Assembly: GCA_024275165.1 (NCBI GenBank)
Contig: JAJRZQ010000032.1
Coordinates: forward strand, 1-9,329
Direction: 5' to 3'
DNA: 9,329 nt
Source of the DNA: a bacterium
GTDB lineage: Bacteria; SAR324; XYD2-FULL-50-16
Notes under the pieces: model-generated
Database searches by the model: none
Seen by the model: the letters and a program-made list of their open reading frames with translations, nothing else
What the model was told of the DNA's origin: nothing
Program-made: the position numbers and the translations under genes
In this document: piece by piece, positions 1-7,106 of the stretch
How positions within the stretch are numbered: position 1 is the first letter of the stretch
Layout of the letters: each line of letters starts with the position of its first letter

Positions 1-288
1 GACGGGCAGACCTTGAGCCGTTCCAGGAGGGAGCTCTACATCGTCCGCCCCGAAGACCTGCTCAACCTAGAGAGCCTGAAAGCTTATGTGGCCTTTAAAA
101 ACCACCATCCCGCCTTGGCGCGACTGAAGTACAAATATCGGCCCGCGCCCACGGCCCCTTTTCAAATCGAGCCCGGCGCGGCCTTTGATCCTCCGGTCCT
201 CCCTACAAAACAGGAGGTCGAACCGGAACTCGGTCTTGAGTCGCGAAAAAATCCGGATATCGACTTGGATCCAATACTCTACCATTAA
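1..288 (+). CDS. Type IV coupling protein (TrwB/TraD-like), C-terminal fragment
   Basis: The reading frame is open from the first base of the window and ends with TAA, so this is the 3' end of a longer gene; the TTG at base 13 is not a credible start. The visible 95 residues contain RELYIVRPEDLLNLESLKAYV followed by a short stretch and ALARLKYKYRP. This resembles the C-terminal end of TrwB/TraD-type coupling ATPases, where a segment of the form 'PEELxxLPxLxxYVxxPxxxPVAxVxxxY' follows the ATPase core. The rest is a proline- and acid-rich tail. Such proteins are inner-membrane hexameric ATPases that bring the relaxase-DNA complex to the type IV secretion channel. The Walker motifs lie outside the window, so the call rests on the C-terminal pattern and on the relaxase lying just downstream in trwB-trwC order. 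A strong ribosome binding site for the next gene begins within its stop codon. Confidence 0.7.
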   Translation, partial: DGQTLSRSRRELYIVRPEDLLNLESLKAYVAFKNHHPALARLKYKYRPAPTAPFQIEPGAAFDPPVLPTKQEVEPELGLESRKNPDIDLDPILYH

Positions 289-297
289 GGAGGCAAC

Positions 298-513
298 ATG
301 GCACAGGGCAACCAAAGAAAACCCTCGGAAATCCTAAAACAAAAAGCCCATCGCCTGCTTTTAAAGGCGCAAGCGTTGGAACAAAAGGAGTTGGCTTTGA
401 TCGAACTGGGACAGTGGATCGAGGAAGCTTGGTCAAAGGGCTGGGAAACCGGATGGGAGGAGCGAGTCCGGCAGGAGGCGGAAAGCCTCTTGAAAAAGCA
501 AACCGGGGTCTGA
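298..513 (+). CDS. Small helical protein between coupling protein and relaxase
   Basis: This 71-residue protein starts at an ATG preceded by TAAGGAGG six bases upstream, a near-perfect Shine-Dalgarno sequence that also includes the stop of the preceding gene. It is highly charged and predicted almost entirely helical, with a LLLKAQALEQKE segment and an IELGQWIEEAW segment. That layout (basic helix, then 'xxLGxxIExA') loosely recalls the short TraD/TraC/MobC-type accessory proteins encoded beside relaxases, which help load the relaxase or bind oriT. The resemblance is a pattern impression, not an identification. Its TGA stop overlaps the ATG of the relaxase gene as TGATG, so the two genes are probably translationally coupled. 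The C-terminal part is rich in Trp and Glu. Confidence 0.75.
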   Translation: MAQGNQRKPSEILKQKAHRLLLKAQALEQKELALIELGQWIEEAWSKGWETGWEERVRQEAESLLKKQTGV

Positions 514-3428
514 TGTCCAATGTAATGAATGTAGGCGGTGGCCGGGGCAAGGGAGGGGCGACCCCGCGGATCTCTGCCGCCACCCTGACCTATCTTTGCA
601 AGGTGGACCCGCTGGCAAGATTGATCGAAGATCAAAAGGTACAAAACCTGTACGATGTCCAGGCTCATCATTATTATTCCAACGACCTCTTGAGCGGCAA
701 AAACGGCATGCCCAACTCCTACTGGTTCGGCAAGGGGGCTAAGTCTTTAGGGCTGGAGGGCAAGGTGGCAGACCAGGTCTTTCAGGCCCTAAGGATGGGA
801 CTGGACCCGACCGGGCAACAACCGATGGTTCATGAAATGGCCTTTCGGGCCGATCGGAGGCACGGTTACGATTTTGTCTTCAAACCGCCCAAGTCGGTTT
901 CGGTAGCGGCCCTGCACCTCGCCGACCAACGAATCCATGAACTGCATGACCGAGCGGTCAAGGAGGCCTTAACCTATGCGGAAGATAACCTGGTCTACTA
1001 CCGCAAAACCAACCACCACCGTACCCAAACCCGCAAATCGGACAATATCCTAGTCGCCGTCTACAACCATACCTTAAGTAGGGAACTCGACCCCCATTTG
1101 CACAGTCATGCCTTTATCCTAAACCTAACCGATGTCGGCGAGCCCACTTGGAAGTCCTTGGTCAACGACGCCGTCTACCAGGCGCAGGCAACGGCCAAAT
1201 CCATTTATCAAGCGACGATGGCCAAGGGACTCACCGAATTGGGGTATGAGATCGATACCAAGCCCAACGGTCATTGGGAAATCCAAGGGATCCAACAAGA
1301 CCAGTTGGACCGATTTTCCAAGCGATCCTGGCAAATTAAAAACCACATGGATCACTTCAGAGCCCGAAACATCATGCCCGGAGCGGGCGAGCAAGCTCTG
1401 CGAAACGCCGTGCAGGTCTACACCAAAAAACCCAAACAAGACGGGGTTTCCCCTGCCCAACTTTTACGGTCCTGGGATATTCAGGTTCCCAAAGCCAAAC
1501 TGGCAGAGCAGTTGCGAAGCGTCGAACCCAGCCGACATGAAGCAATCGATATGGAACAACTGGTAACGCGGGTCGCCGACCGCTTCACCCAGTTCCAAAC
1601 CAACTTTTCCAAATTAGAATTGATCAACCAACTTTTAAGCCTTCATCCCGGCAAGGTTGTTTATCAAGACCTGATCCCCGCCATCGACGCGCTGGTCGAA
1701 AAGGGGGAACTCTTGGATTTTTCCGTTGCTCAAGGCAAGCCGAACCTACAAAAAAAAGAGATGACCACCAAGGCCATGTTCGACTTGGAACGGCAGGTGG
1801 AAAAGACCTTTGTGGAGGGAAAAAACCAACATCGGCCCTATCTGCCCGCTGGAGAGGTTGAAACCAAATCGCGCGCTCTAAATTCGGAATTCAGGTTGAA
1901 TCGAGGCCAGAGCGAAGCGGTGAAGCTGCTGCTCTGCTCCAAAGACCGCTATGGGCTGATTCAGGGGGACGCCGGCACGGGAAAAACCACGGCCATTGAT
2001 TCTGCCCGGCAAGTCTTGGAAGCCTCCCAAAAAGAACTCTCCAAACCCGTGGAGCTGATCGGCTTAGGCTTTACGGGCAGGTCGGTCACCATGCTGAAGG
2101 AAGCCGGAAAGATCCAAGCCCATACCATCGACGGTTTTTTGCGCAAACCTGAGTTCCAGCCGGGCAACAAGGTGAAGACAGAACGATGCTTCATTATCGA
2201 CGAGTCCTCCATGGTTTCTTCCCGGCATTTTTTTGATCTGGTGGAACGCGTCGAGGCTCTACAGGCCAGAGCGGTGTTTGTGGGGGACGGCAAACAATTG
2301 CAGGCCATCGGAGCGGGCAAGCTCTTTCGTGACCTGCAGGATCGACAAGGAACGGGCGTCCGCCTAACCGAGGTCATAAGGCAAAAAAACGAAGACCTGA
2401 AGCTGGCGGTGAGCCAGGTCAAAGACTACATGGAAGACAAAGACAAAAACGGAATCCACAAGACCTTCGCTCTCTTGGAGCAAAAGGGATTGCTACATTC
2501 CTTTCCGACCCAAGAAAACCTCCATGCCGCCGTGGTGGAGCGCTTCACGCGAGAGCGGGAAAAACAAGACCTGATGATCGTCACCCCGGAAAACAAAGAC
2601 CGTATCGCCATCAACGAACAAGTCCGAACGGCCCTCAAAGAGTCCGGGCGCCTTAGCGGCAAGGAGATTCTCAAGGAGGTGCGCTTTCCGGTGAACTTGC
2701 ATCATTTTCAGATCTACGACGCCCAAAACTATCCTAAGGGCGATCGGGTCTTTTTAAAGGCCGATGTGGGCAAACTCAAAGCGGGAAAGGAGTTGGAGAT
2801 CACCGGTCAAGATGTCAACCACCGCGCGATCTTTTTGGAAGGTCGGCCTTTGAGCCTGTTGGAACACGCAAAGGATATTTCCCTGTTCAAGGTCCACCAA
2901 AAGGCCTTTGCCCAGGGAGAAAAAATCGTCTTTTTAAAAAACGACTCCAAGCTGAAGGTGGAAAACGGCCTCACGGCCGTCATCACCTCGATCAATAAGG
3001 AGCGCGTAGAGGCGCGAAAACAGGACGGCGGCAAAGTCAGTTTTTCGACCAAGGAGTACCAGTACTTCGATCACGGCTACGCCACCACGGTCTACAAAGC
3101 CCAAGGCGCGACCTGCGACCAGGCGCTGTTGGTCACCGGCGGCAAACCGGGCCCCTCCACCAACGCAGAAACCCTTTACACCAGCCTGACTAGGGCCAGG
3201 TACAAGGCGGAGATCTACACCGACAATCCAGACTTAAATAAGCTCTCCAAAACCTTCGGCCACGCCCAGGAAAAAACCAGTACCCTAGAACTGGAAGCGG
3301 AATGCAAGCGGGCCGAACAACAAAACCGCGCCCAAACCAGGGAAGCGAACCTCACCCCCCAACCGAACCTGGATCAAGCCCGTGAGGTCGGGCCGGAACA
3401 GGGAATGGAGTTGGGGCGAGGGCTGTAA
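513..3428 (+). CDS. MobF-family conjugative relaxase-helicase (TrwC/TraI-like)
   Basis: This 971-residue protein would nick oriT, attach to the 5' end through a tyrosine and unwind the transferred strand. The N-terminal relaxase domain (about 1-330) has a tyrosine pair at Y54-Y55 (HHYYSND), followed by the FGKGAKSLGLEGKV segment typical of TrwC/TraI. A DFVFKPPKSVSV motif lies near 120-131, and the metal-binding histidine triad is H195, H197, H199 (DPHLHSHAFILN). The C-terminal part is an SF1 RecD/TraI-type helicase. It has Walker A GDAGTGKTT near 485-493, Walker B FIIDESS at 560-566, a GDGKQLQAIGAG motif near 590-601, and YATTVYKAQGATCDQ plus TSLTRAR near 856-897. The length is close to that of TrwC, shorter than F TraI. 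I chose the ATG at 513 because it overlaps the upstream TGA (TGATG); the frame stays open back to a GTG at 414, but that start would lie deep inside the upstream gene. Compared with TrwC there are about 28 extra N-terminal residues. Confidence 0.95.
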   Translation: MSNVMNVGGGRGKGGATPRISAATLTYLCKVDPLARLIEDQKVQNLYDVQAHHYYSNDLLSGKNGMPNSYWFGKGAKSLGLEGKVADQVFQALRMGLDPTGQQPMVHEMAFRADRRHGYDFVFKPPKSVSVAALHLADQRIHELHDRAVKEALTYAEDNLVYYRKTNHHRTQTRKSDNILVAVYNHTLSRELDPHLHSHAFILNLTDVGEPTWKSLVNDAVYQAQATAKSIYQATMAKGLTELGYEIDTKPNGHWEIQGIQQDQLDRFSKRSWQIKNHMDHFRARNIMPGAGEQALRNAVQVYTKKPKQDGVSPAQLLRSWDIQVPKAKLAEQLRSVEPSRHEAIDMEQLVTRVADRFTQFQTNFSKLELINQLLSLHPGKVVYQDLIPAIDALVEKGELLDFSVAQGKPNLQKKEMTTKAMFDLERQVEKTFVEGKNQHRPYLPAGEVETKSRALNSEFRLNRGQSEAVKLLLCSKDRYGLIQGDAGTGKTTAIDSARQVLEASQKELSKPVELIGLGFTGRSVTMLKEAGKIQAHTIDGFLRKPEFQPGNKVKTERCFIIDESSMVSSRHFFDLVERVEALQARAVFVGDGKQLQAIGAGKLFRDLQDRQGTGVRLTEVIRQKNEDLKLAVSQVKDYMEDKDKNGIHKTFALLEQKGLLHSFPTQENLHAAVVERFTREREKQDLMIVTPENKDRIAINEQVRTALKESGRLSGKEILKEVRFPVNLHHFQIYDAQNYPKGDRVFLKADVGKLKAGKELEITGQDVNHRAIFLEGRPLSLLEHAKDISLFKVHQKAFAQGEKIVFLKNDSKLKVENGLTAVITSINKERVEARKQDGGKVSFSTKEYQYFDHGYATTVYKAQGATCDQALLVTGGKPGPSTNAETLYTSLTRARYKAEIYTDNPDLNKLSKTFGHAQEKTSTLELEAECKRAEQQNRAQTREANLTPQPNLDQAREVGPEQGMELGRGL

Positions 3429-3559
3429 ATAGCGAATTCACAGCGGTGAGGTCTAAGGTTTTACATTTATAGGGGCTTTTGAGTTTGGATCGAAGCCGGG
3501 TTTAGCCTTCTGGCGCCTGAGCGCTTGCTTAAGATGATTGGAATTGAACCGGCGGTGAA
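3429..3559. other. Intergenic region between convergent genes
   Basis: This spacer separates the end of the relaxase gene (+) from the end of the DUF2442-HTH gene (-). I looked for a bidirectional terminator. The best short hairpins are TCAC-agcg-GTGA at 3439-3450 and GCGC-ctga-GCGC around 3511-3522. Neither has a long stem or a following T-run, so I do not call a terminator. No coding frame in it looks real and no oriT-like repeat cluster is evident. Confidence 0.5.
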
Positions 3560-4012
3560 CTATTGCCCTGAATTTTCTTTGACAAGATTCCAAAAAGCAT
3601 TTTCAAAACGGGATTTTATCTCCCTTGTCCCATGCTCAAAGGCTTGCACTGTGCTAAGGCCATATCCCAAGGCTTCGGCGAGTTGTTTTTGGGAGAAACC
3701 CAAAAGATTTTTTCTAAACTCTTTTAACTTTTCAGGGGTAAGTGTATGTTTCTTGAGTTGCTTGATGGGCGCGGACTTACCTCGCAAAAGCCCTTCAAGG
3801 CTAATATCTTCATCCAATACAGGCCAATGGATACCGACCTCCAAAACAGGCTCCCATTGGGCTAAATCTGCGGCTTCTGCATGATCAAGCCTGGGAAACC
3901 AGCACAAAGGGATCAACAACCCCCTGCCATCTTGCAGGTCAACCCGCATCATTCTGTTTTCTAAATCAAAAGAAACGGTTTTAAGCTTGGCTTCATTCCA
4001 TGAAGTATTCAT
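3560..4012 (-). CDS. DUF2442 protein with C-terminal helix-turn-helix (putative antitoxin/autoregulator)
   Basis: The protein has 150 residues. Residues about 10-80 match the DUF2442 pattern: a short beta segment (VSFDLENRMMRVDLQDGRGLLIPL), then CWFPRL, then a WEPVLEVGIHWPVLDEDISLEGLL stretch. In this family 'WFPRL' and 'IHWPxLDEDIS' are hallmark strings. Residues about 94-140 form a Cro/C1-type helix-turn-helix (FRKNLLGFSQKQLAEALGYGLSTVQAFEHG), so the protein should bind DNA. It follows the DUF4160 gene and overlaps it by 20 bases. The ATG at 4012 has AGGA five bases upstream (AGGATTGGGATG). DUF2442 and DUF4160 genes are often found as adjacent pairs and are thought to be toxin-antitoxin-like. 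The HTH fusion suggests this member is the antitoxin-side repressor, but that role is inferred. The gene ends with TAG. Confidence 0.85.
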   Translation of the reverse strand: MNTSWNEAKLKTVSFDLENRMMRVDLQDGRGLLIPLCWFPRLDHAEAADLAQWEPVLEVGIHWPVLDEDISLEGLLRGKSAPIKQLKKHTLTPEKLKEFRKNLLGFSQKQLAEALGYGLSTVQAFEHGTREIKSRFENAFWNLVKENSGQ

Positions 4013-4226
4013 CCCAATCCTGAATAAATTGTTTTTGGTTGTGGCGGGTAATCGTCAAGGCTTGCTTGGCCTCGGAATCCTTAAGTCCCTTTTGGTGGAC
4101 GATTGCCAAGGTTTCTAATTCGATCTTAACCTTGCCGCCGGACTTGAATGCGTGGATATGCTTTGGTTCGTGTTCATCGGTGTAAAAGAAGAACCGAAAT
4201 CCTTTTTCTTGGTGGATACGGGGCAT
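3993..4226 (-). CDS. DUF4160 protein (putative toxin-like partner)
   Basis: This 77-residue protein begins MPRIHQEKGFRFFFYTDEHEPKHIHAF, the DUF4160 signature: 'MPxI', then a Gly-aromatic strand, then a D/E-H-x-P-x-H-x-H cluster (H19, H23, H25). It ends in the usual 'WDEYF' motif. The three histidines could bind metal or form an active site, but the biochemical activity of the family is not known to me. It is the first gene of a two-gene operon with the DUF2442-HTH gene, which it overlaps by 20 bases. The start is preceded by GAGGGGAA, a purine-rich ribosome binding site placed closer to the ATG than is usual. A sigma70-like promoter lies 25-53 bases upstream, giving a short leader of roughly 20 nt. 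Confidence 0.85.
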   Translation of the reverse strand: MPRIHQEKGFRFFFYTDEHEPKHIHAFKSGGKVKIELETLAIVHQKGLKDSEAKQALTITRHNQKQFIQDWDEYFME

Positions 4227-4250
4227 TTCCCCTCGTTAAGATTCAGGCTT

Positions 4251-4279
4251 ATTATGACTACTATGTAGTATACAGTCAA
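4251..4279 (-). promoter_or_regulatory. Sigma70-like promoter of the DUF4160/DUF2442-HTH operon
   Basis: On the minus strand, TTGACT (4279-4274) and CATAAT (4256-4251) are separated by exactly 17 bases. Both hexamers are one mismatch from consensus. Transcription would start near 4244, about 18 bases before the DUF4160 start codon. Confidence 0.7.
4257..4269. promoter_or_regulatory. Palindrome in the promoter spacer, candidate operator
   Basis: The sequence ACTAC-TAT-GTAGT is a perfect 5-bp inverted repeat with a 3-bp centre. It lies wholly within the -10/-35 spacer of the DUF4160/DUF2442-HTH promoter. A second pair of 5-bp arms, TGACT and AGTCA (4255-4259 and 4274-4278), brackets it. Binding of the operon's HTH protein here would block RNA polymerase; this is inference from position and symmetry. 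Confidence 0.45.
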
Positions 4280-4369
4280 GAGTCAGAAAATATCGATAGC
4301 GCCGAAAAAATAGATGAGAGGCAAACAACCGTAATAGGAAACAGTAGAGCCTATACATTGGGTCTTCTG

Positions 4370-6232
4370 TTAATCCTCATCGGCTAGCTGACTTAACTGA
4401 ATTAACTTGATATTTCCTTGAAGAGTTTCGGGCAGACTAAACTGGAATGAGTAAAGGAAAAAAAGTTTACTTTTTGCGTAGTTCGATTGCTCCTCTTTTT
4501 TCAAGTAATTAGGCTTTTCCTTGGCTAGTTGTTCAGTAAAACCTAACTCTTCGCCATTTTGTACCTTTATTTCCATCGCGTCTTTAATTTTTTCGTCCAC
4601 CTTACAAGAAGGCTTGGGATAAAGGAGTCCAGATAAAAAATTTTCCTGAGAATGGGTAACAACATGAAAAAACAAGATTATTTTCTTTTTATCTTCTGAA
4701 ACTAGTCGCCCGATATAGTTAGACGGGGCCTCTTTCCAGCCACGGCCTTCTTGAATCTCTTCCCATGCTGGTGTAAAGCCCTTACATTCAAGCACTGCTT
4801 TATCAAGGCGGGAATAGGGGTGGAGAAAAATATATTCCCCTTCATCGGGAGTATGCCCCAGCAACTCTTCCAGACGGTTGATCTTGATTGTAGTAGCTTT
4901 GGATTTTAGAAAATAGTGTATCGCACTCGCCTCGGACTTGATTATATGGGAGCAAAAAGAATCGACTATTATTTCCAACCTGTCCTCCTGTTCAATGAAA
5001 TCAGCCGAAAAACGGATTGCAGGACTTTGGACCAGCGTCCCCTCTTTTTGTAAAAAAGGCCATAATAGCGAATCGGAAGTCTGAGAGAAATACTTTTCCT
5101 GTAGTTTTTCAAGCATCTTTTTTCTATTTGTTCGAACTACCGGACTTTCGGCGAATTTTGCCTCTCTGTTGATTTCTGTTTGTTCAGACAACTTGTTTAA
5201 AATTTTTAGAGTCTTCTCCTTTTTTTTGCTAAGATTCGGCAATAGCTCAGTCAATTTACCTAAGGAGGAGAAGCCCTCGTCAATGCTTTTATAGATAATA
5301 CTCTTTTTCCCAAGATAACGAAGGATCTGCTCTTCCGTAATCTTCTTTGAAAAATGAGTGGTGGTCTCTTCGGAAAATTGCCAATCATGCATTATCACAA
5401 TGGCAAAGAACTCTTGCGCATACTGATTAGCCCCGATCCAAGTGGCCTCACCCTCTGGAGCAAGTGCCATTTCCCAACTACTCCAATTCTTGTTGTAGCC
5501 TTCGCTGATTTCGAAGATCAACTCATATACCGCAACTGGGTCTTTCAGCTCCAGTAACTTATCGGCTAAGCTTTTCATAAGTTCAGCCCAATCATCAGTT
5601 TGGTAGGACTGGTTTTTAAGATTTCCTGCAAATCCTTGTAGGAGAAATTGCCCCCAACCGATGTAAAGCAGAGCCTGTTCTTTTTGAAGTTCGCTATCTA
5701 ACTGCTTTTCTTCTTTATTCAAAGCCAGGCTGAAAAAGTAATGACTTTGCAAGCGAAATTTTGGAGCGAGATCGATCACCTTGTTTAAGTCTGTCAGTTC
5801 TTGTTCAACGATGAGTTTCGCCCCAACGGCGCCTAACAACTCACGCATTTTAAGATAGGCTTTTTTAGTGAATTCCAGCGAAAAGTCTTTTTCCTGTTTT
5901 GTGGCGCTAGGCTTGTGCAGGATCAACAGGAGATAATCGAAACTCTCTAGCCAACGACCATATTGAGCGAGCGAAAGTGAACTCTTCTTACGGTAATCAA
6001 AATAAATCAAAAGAAAATCAGCAAAGAAAATAAACAGCTCCTCGCGCTGGCATTGGATAGCTCCTTGAAGAAATGTAAGGGGGAGCCGTATGATTTCCTC
6101 TTCAGTATCTTTGGAAAGCCGTGAGGATTTTCCAATTCGCTCCAGCATATGGTGCCATTCTTGGATCATTGTACGCAACTTGCCAGGCAGATGCTCTCCT
6201 TCATCAAAGATGCGGACGCTAGATATTAGCAT
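4370..6232 (-). CDS. Large helical protein of unknown function, main open part (gene interrupted upstream by TAG)
   Basis: From the first available ATG this encodes 620 residues I do not recognise. No signal peptide or transmembrane helix is evident. Most of the first 450 residues look helical, with hydrophobic helices near 53-80 and 94-106 and a very charged region near 298-385 (SKKKEKTLKILNKLSE, NRKKMLEKLQEKY) that could form coiled coil. A more alpha/beta stretch follows at 465-530 (EYIFLHPY, KAVLECKGF, KKIILFFHVVTH). P462-D463 and E482-x-K484 fit the spacing of a PD-(D/E)xK nuclease, but this short pattern is common by chance. The ATG at 6232 has no recognisable Shine-Dalgarno sequence. 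The same frame is open upstream through 15 codons to a TAG at 6278-6280 and, beyond that, to an ATG at 6418 with a good ribosome binding site. The intact gene would have 682 codons, so the product may be truncated or absent. It lies directly downstream of a membrane protein gene, probably in one operon. It ends with TAA. Confidence 0.7.
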   Translation of the reverse strand: MLISSVRIFDEGEHLPGKLRTMIQEWHHMLERIGKSSRLSKDTEEEIIRLPLTFLQGAIQCQREELFIFFADFLLIYFDYRKKSSLSLAQYGRWLESFDYLLLILHKPSATKQEKDFSLEFTKKAYLKMRELLGAVGAKLIVEQELTDLNKVIDLAPKFRLQSHYFFSLALNKEEKQLDSELQKEQALLYIGWGQFLLQGFAGNLKNQSYQTDDWAELMKSLADKLLELKDPVAVYELIFEISEGYNKNWSSWEMALAPEGEATWIGANQYAQEFFAIVIMHDWQFSEETTTHFSKKITEEQILRYLGKKSIIYKSIDEGFSSLGKLTELLPNLSKKKEKTLKILNKLSEQTEINREAKFAESPVVRTNRKKMLEKLQEKYFSQTSDSLLWPFLQKEGTLVQSPAIRFSADFIEQEDRLEIIVDSFCSHIIKSEASAIHYFLKSKATTIKINRLEELLGHTPDEGEYIFLHPYSRLDKAVLECKGFTPAWEEIQEGRGWKEAPSNYIGRLVSEDKKKIILFFHVVTHSQENFLSGLLYPKPSCKVDEKIKDAMEIKVQNGEELGFTEQLAKEKPNYLKKEEQSNYAKSKLFFLYSFQFSLPETLQGNIKLIQLSQLADED

Positions 6233-6277
6233 AAAATCATAGATGTTATTGATTATGTTTATAGCAGTTTTAGCGAC

Positions 6278-6418
6278 CTAATCATTATCGCAGTGGAAGC
6301 CCTTGGCCAGTAAACGCTCCAAATAGATTAATTGAGAGGTGTTTGACCTAATGTCGCTGCCTTTTTGACCATTTTTTTCCTTTTGAGGAGCAGAGTCGTC
6401 CCAAAATTTACCACCCAT
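6278..6418 (-). pseudogene. 5' portion of the large unknown gene, cut off by an in-frame amber codon
   Basis: This 46-codon frame starts with ATG, preceded by GGAG at a 5-base spacing, and overlaps the stop of the membrane gene (ATGGGTGGTAA). It begins MGGKFWDDSAPQKEKN, has a helical-looking SQLIYLERLLAKGF segment, and ends FHCDND-TAG. After the TAG, the same frame runs without a stop through VAKTAINIINNIYDF into the 620-residue protein. The ribosome binding site is here and not at the downstream ATG, so I infer that this is the true beginning of the gene, interrupted at codon 47. A CAG (Gln) to TAG transition would explain it. Alternatively it could be a separate 46-residue protein whose frame happens to match. 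Confidence 0.65.
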
Positions 6419-7103
6419 AAATGCTCCATCGGCTTAAAATTTGGGCATATTGTTTCTGCAAGGGTTCATCGTTGTAGAGATGAAAAACTCGAAAAAGAAT
6501 GGTTCCATCGGTAACTAGAATTAAGATAGTGAATACTCTAATAACCCAGACATGCTGGAGCACAAAGATCCAAAGTAAGGCGGATAAGATTAACACCGCC
6601 CCCGGTAGAGCATAGGTAAAGCGTAAAAACAATTGATGATGCGGCACCTCCAAGGGATCTTGGTCTTTATTGAGCCCAAGGAGGAAAATGACAATAGGAA
6701 AAAGAATAGAGGCTCCTGCCCCTAGAACAGCTCCAGTCTGCGCCGGCTCTGCCTTGTAGTTCTCACCTAAAAACAAAAAATAGGTAAAGTAGCCCCAAAA
6801 TAGAAACTGCACTAATACCGAGGTGAATTTTGGGGTGGAGAGTTCTAGCAACCAGGCGTGCAAAATTCTGATTGGCTTGGACTTGTTTTCAGAGCGGAGG
6901 CTTGCTGCCCGATTGTAAATCCCCTGTTTCTTCACAACCGCTTTACAGAGGACATGCAGGCCCCATAGAAAAAAGGGCAATGTCAATAAAACGAGATAAT
7001 CGAGAATGGAGAAGCTGATTTCATTCCAGGATTTAGGAAGATAGGCCTGAAAGGGCGGATTGGTGAAAGTGAGAAGTAGCGGTACAGCAAAGCTCCAAAT
7101 CAT
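6408..7103 (-). CDS. Multi-pass membrane protein of unknown function, main open part (gene interrupted upstream by TGA)
   Basis: From the ATG at 7103 this encodes 231 residues. Hydrophobic segments at about 1-13, 33-54, 94-113, 124-143, 164-182 and 184-203 suggest an inner-membrane protein with five full membrane spans plus a shortened first one. A basic loop near 56-80 (KKQGIYNRAASLRSENKSK) probably faces the cytoplasm, and the charged C-terminal tail follows the last span. I recognise no family. The ATG at 7103 has no Shine-Dalgarno sequence. Two codons further up the same frame is a TGA (7107-7109), and beyond it the frame is open to an ATG at 7172. Restoring that part completes the first membrane helix and gives 254 codons. 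The 3' end overlaps the ATG of the downstream large gene by 11 bases, so the two are probably co-transcribed and work together, perhaps as membrane component and cytoplasmic partner. Confidence 0.7.
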   Translation of the reverse strand: MIWSFAVPLLLTFTNPPFQAYLPKSWNEISFSILDYLVLLTLPFFLWGLHVLCKAVVKKQGIYNRAASLRSENKSKPIRILHAWLLELSTPKFTSVLVQFLFWGYFTYFLFLGENYKAEPAQTGAVLGAGASILFPIVIFLLGLNKDQDPLEVPHHQLFLRFTYALPGAVLILSALLWIFVLQHVWVIRVFTILILVTDGTILFRVFHLYNDEPLQKQYAQILSRWSIYGW

Positions 7104-7106
7104 AAA

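Noticed and set aside
414-512. Extension of the relaxase frame back to a GTG at 414
   Set aside because: It lies inside the 71-aa gene in another frame, has no ribosome binding site, and the TGATG overlap gives a natural start at 513.
1125-1566. ORFs on both strands inside the relaxase gene
   Set aside because: They are shadows; the relaxase frame carries all conserved motifs across this stretch.
3425-3559. Rho-independent terminator after the relaxase gene
   Set aside because: Only 4-5 bp stems without a following T-run were found.
3525-3884. 119-codon plus-strand ORF
   Set aside because: It is the opposite-strand shadow of the DUF2442-HTH gene, whose family motifs are clear.
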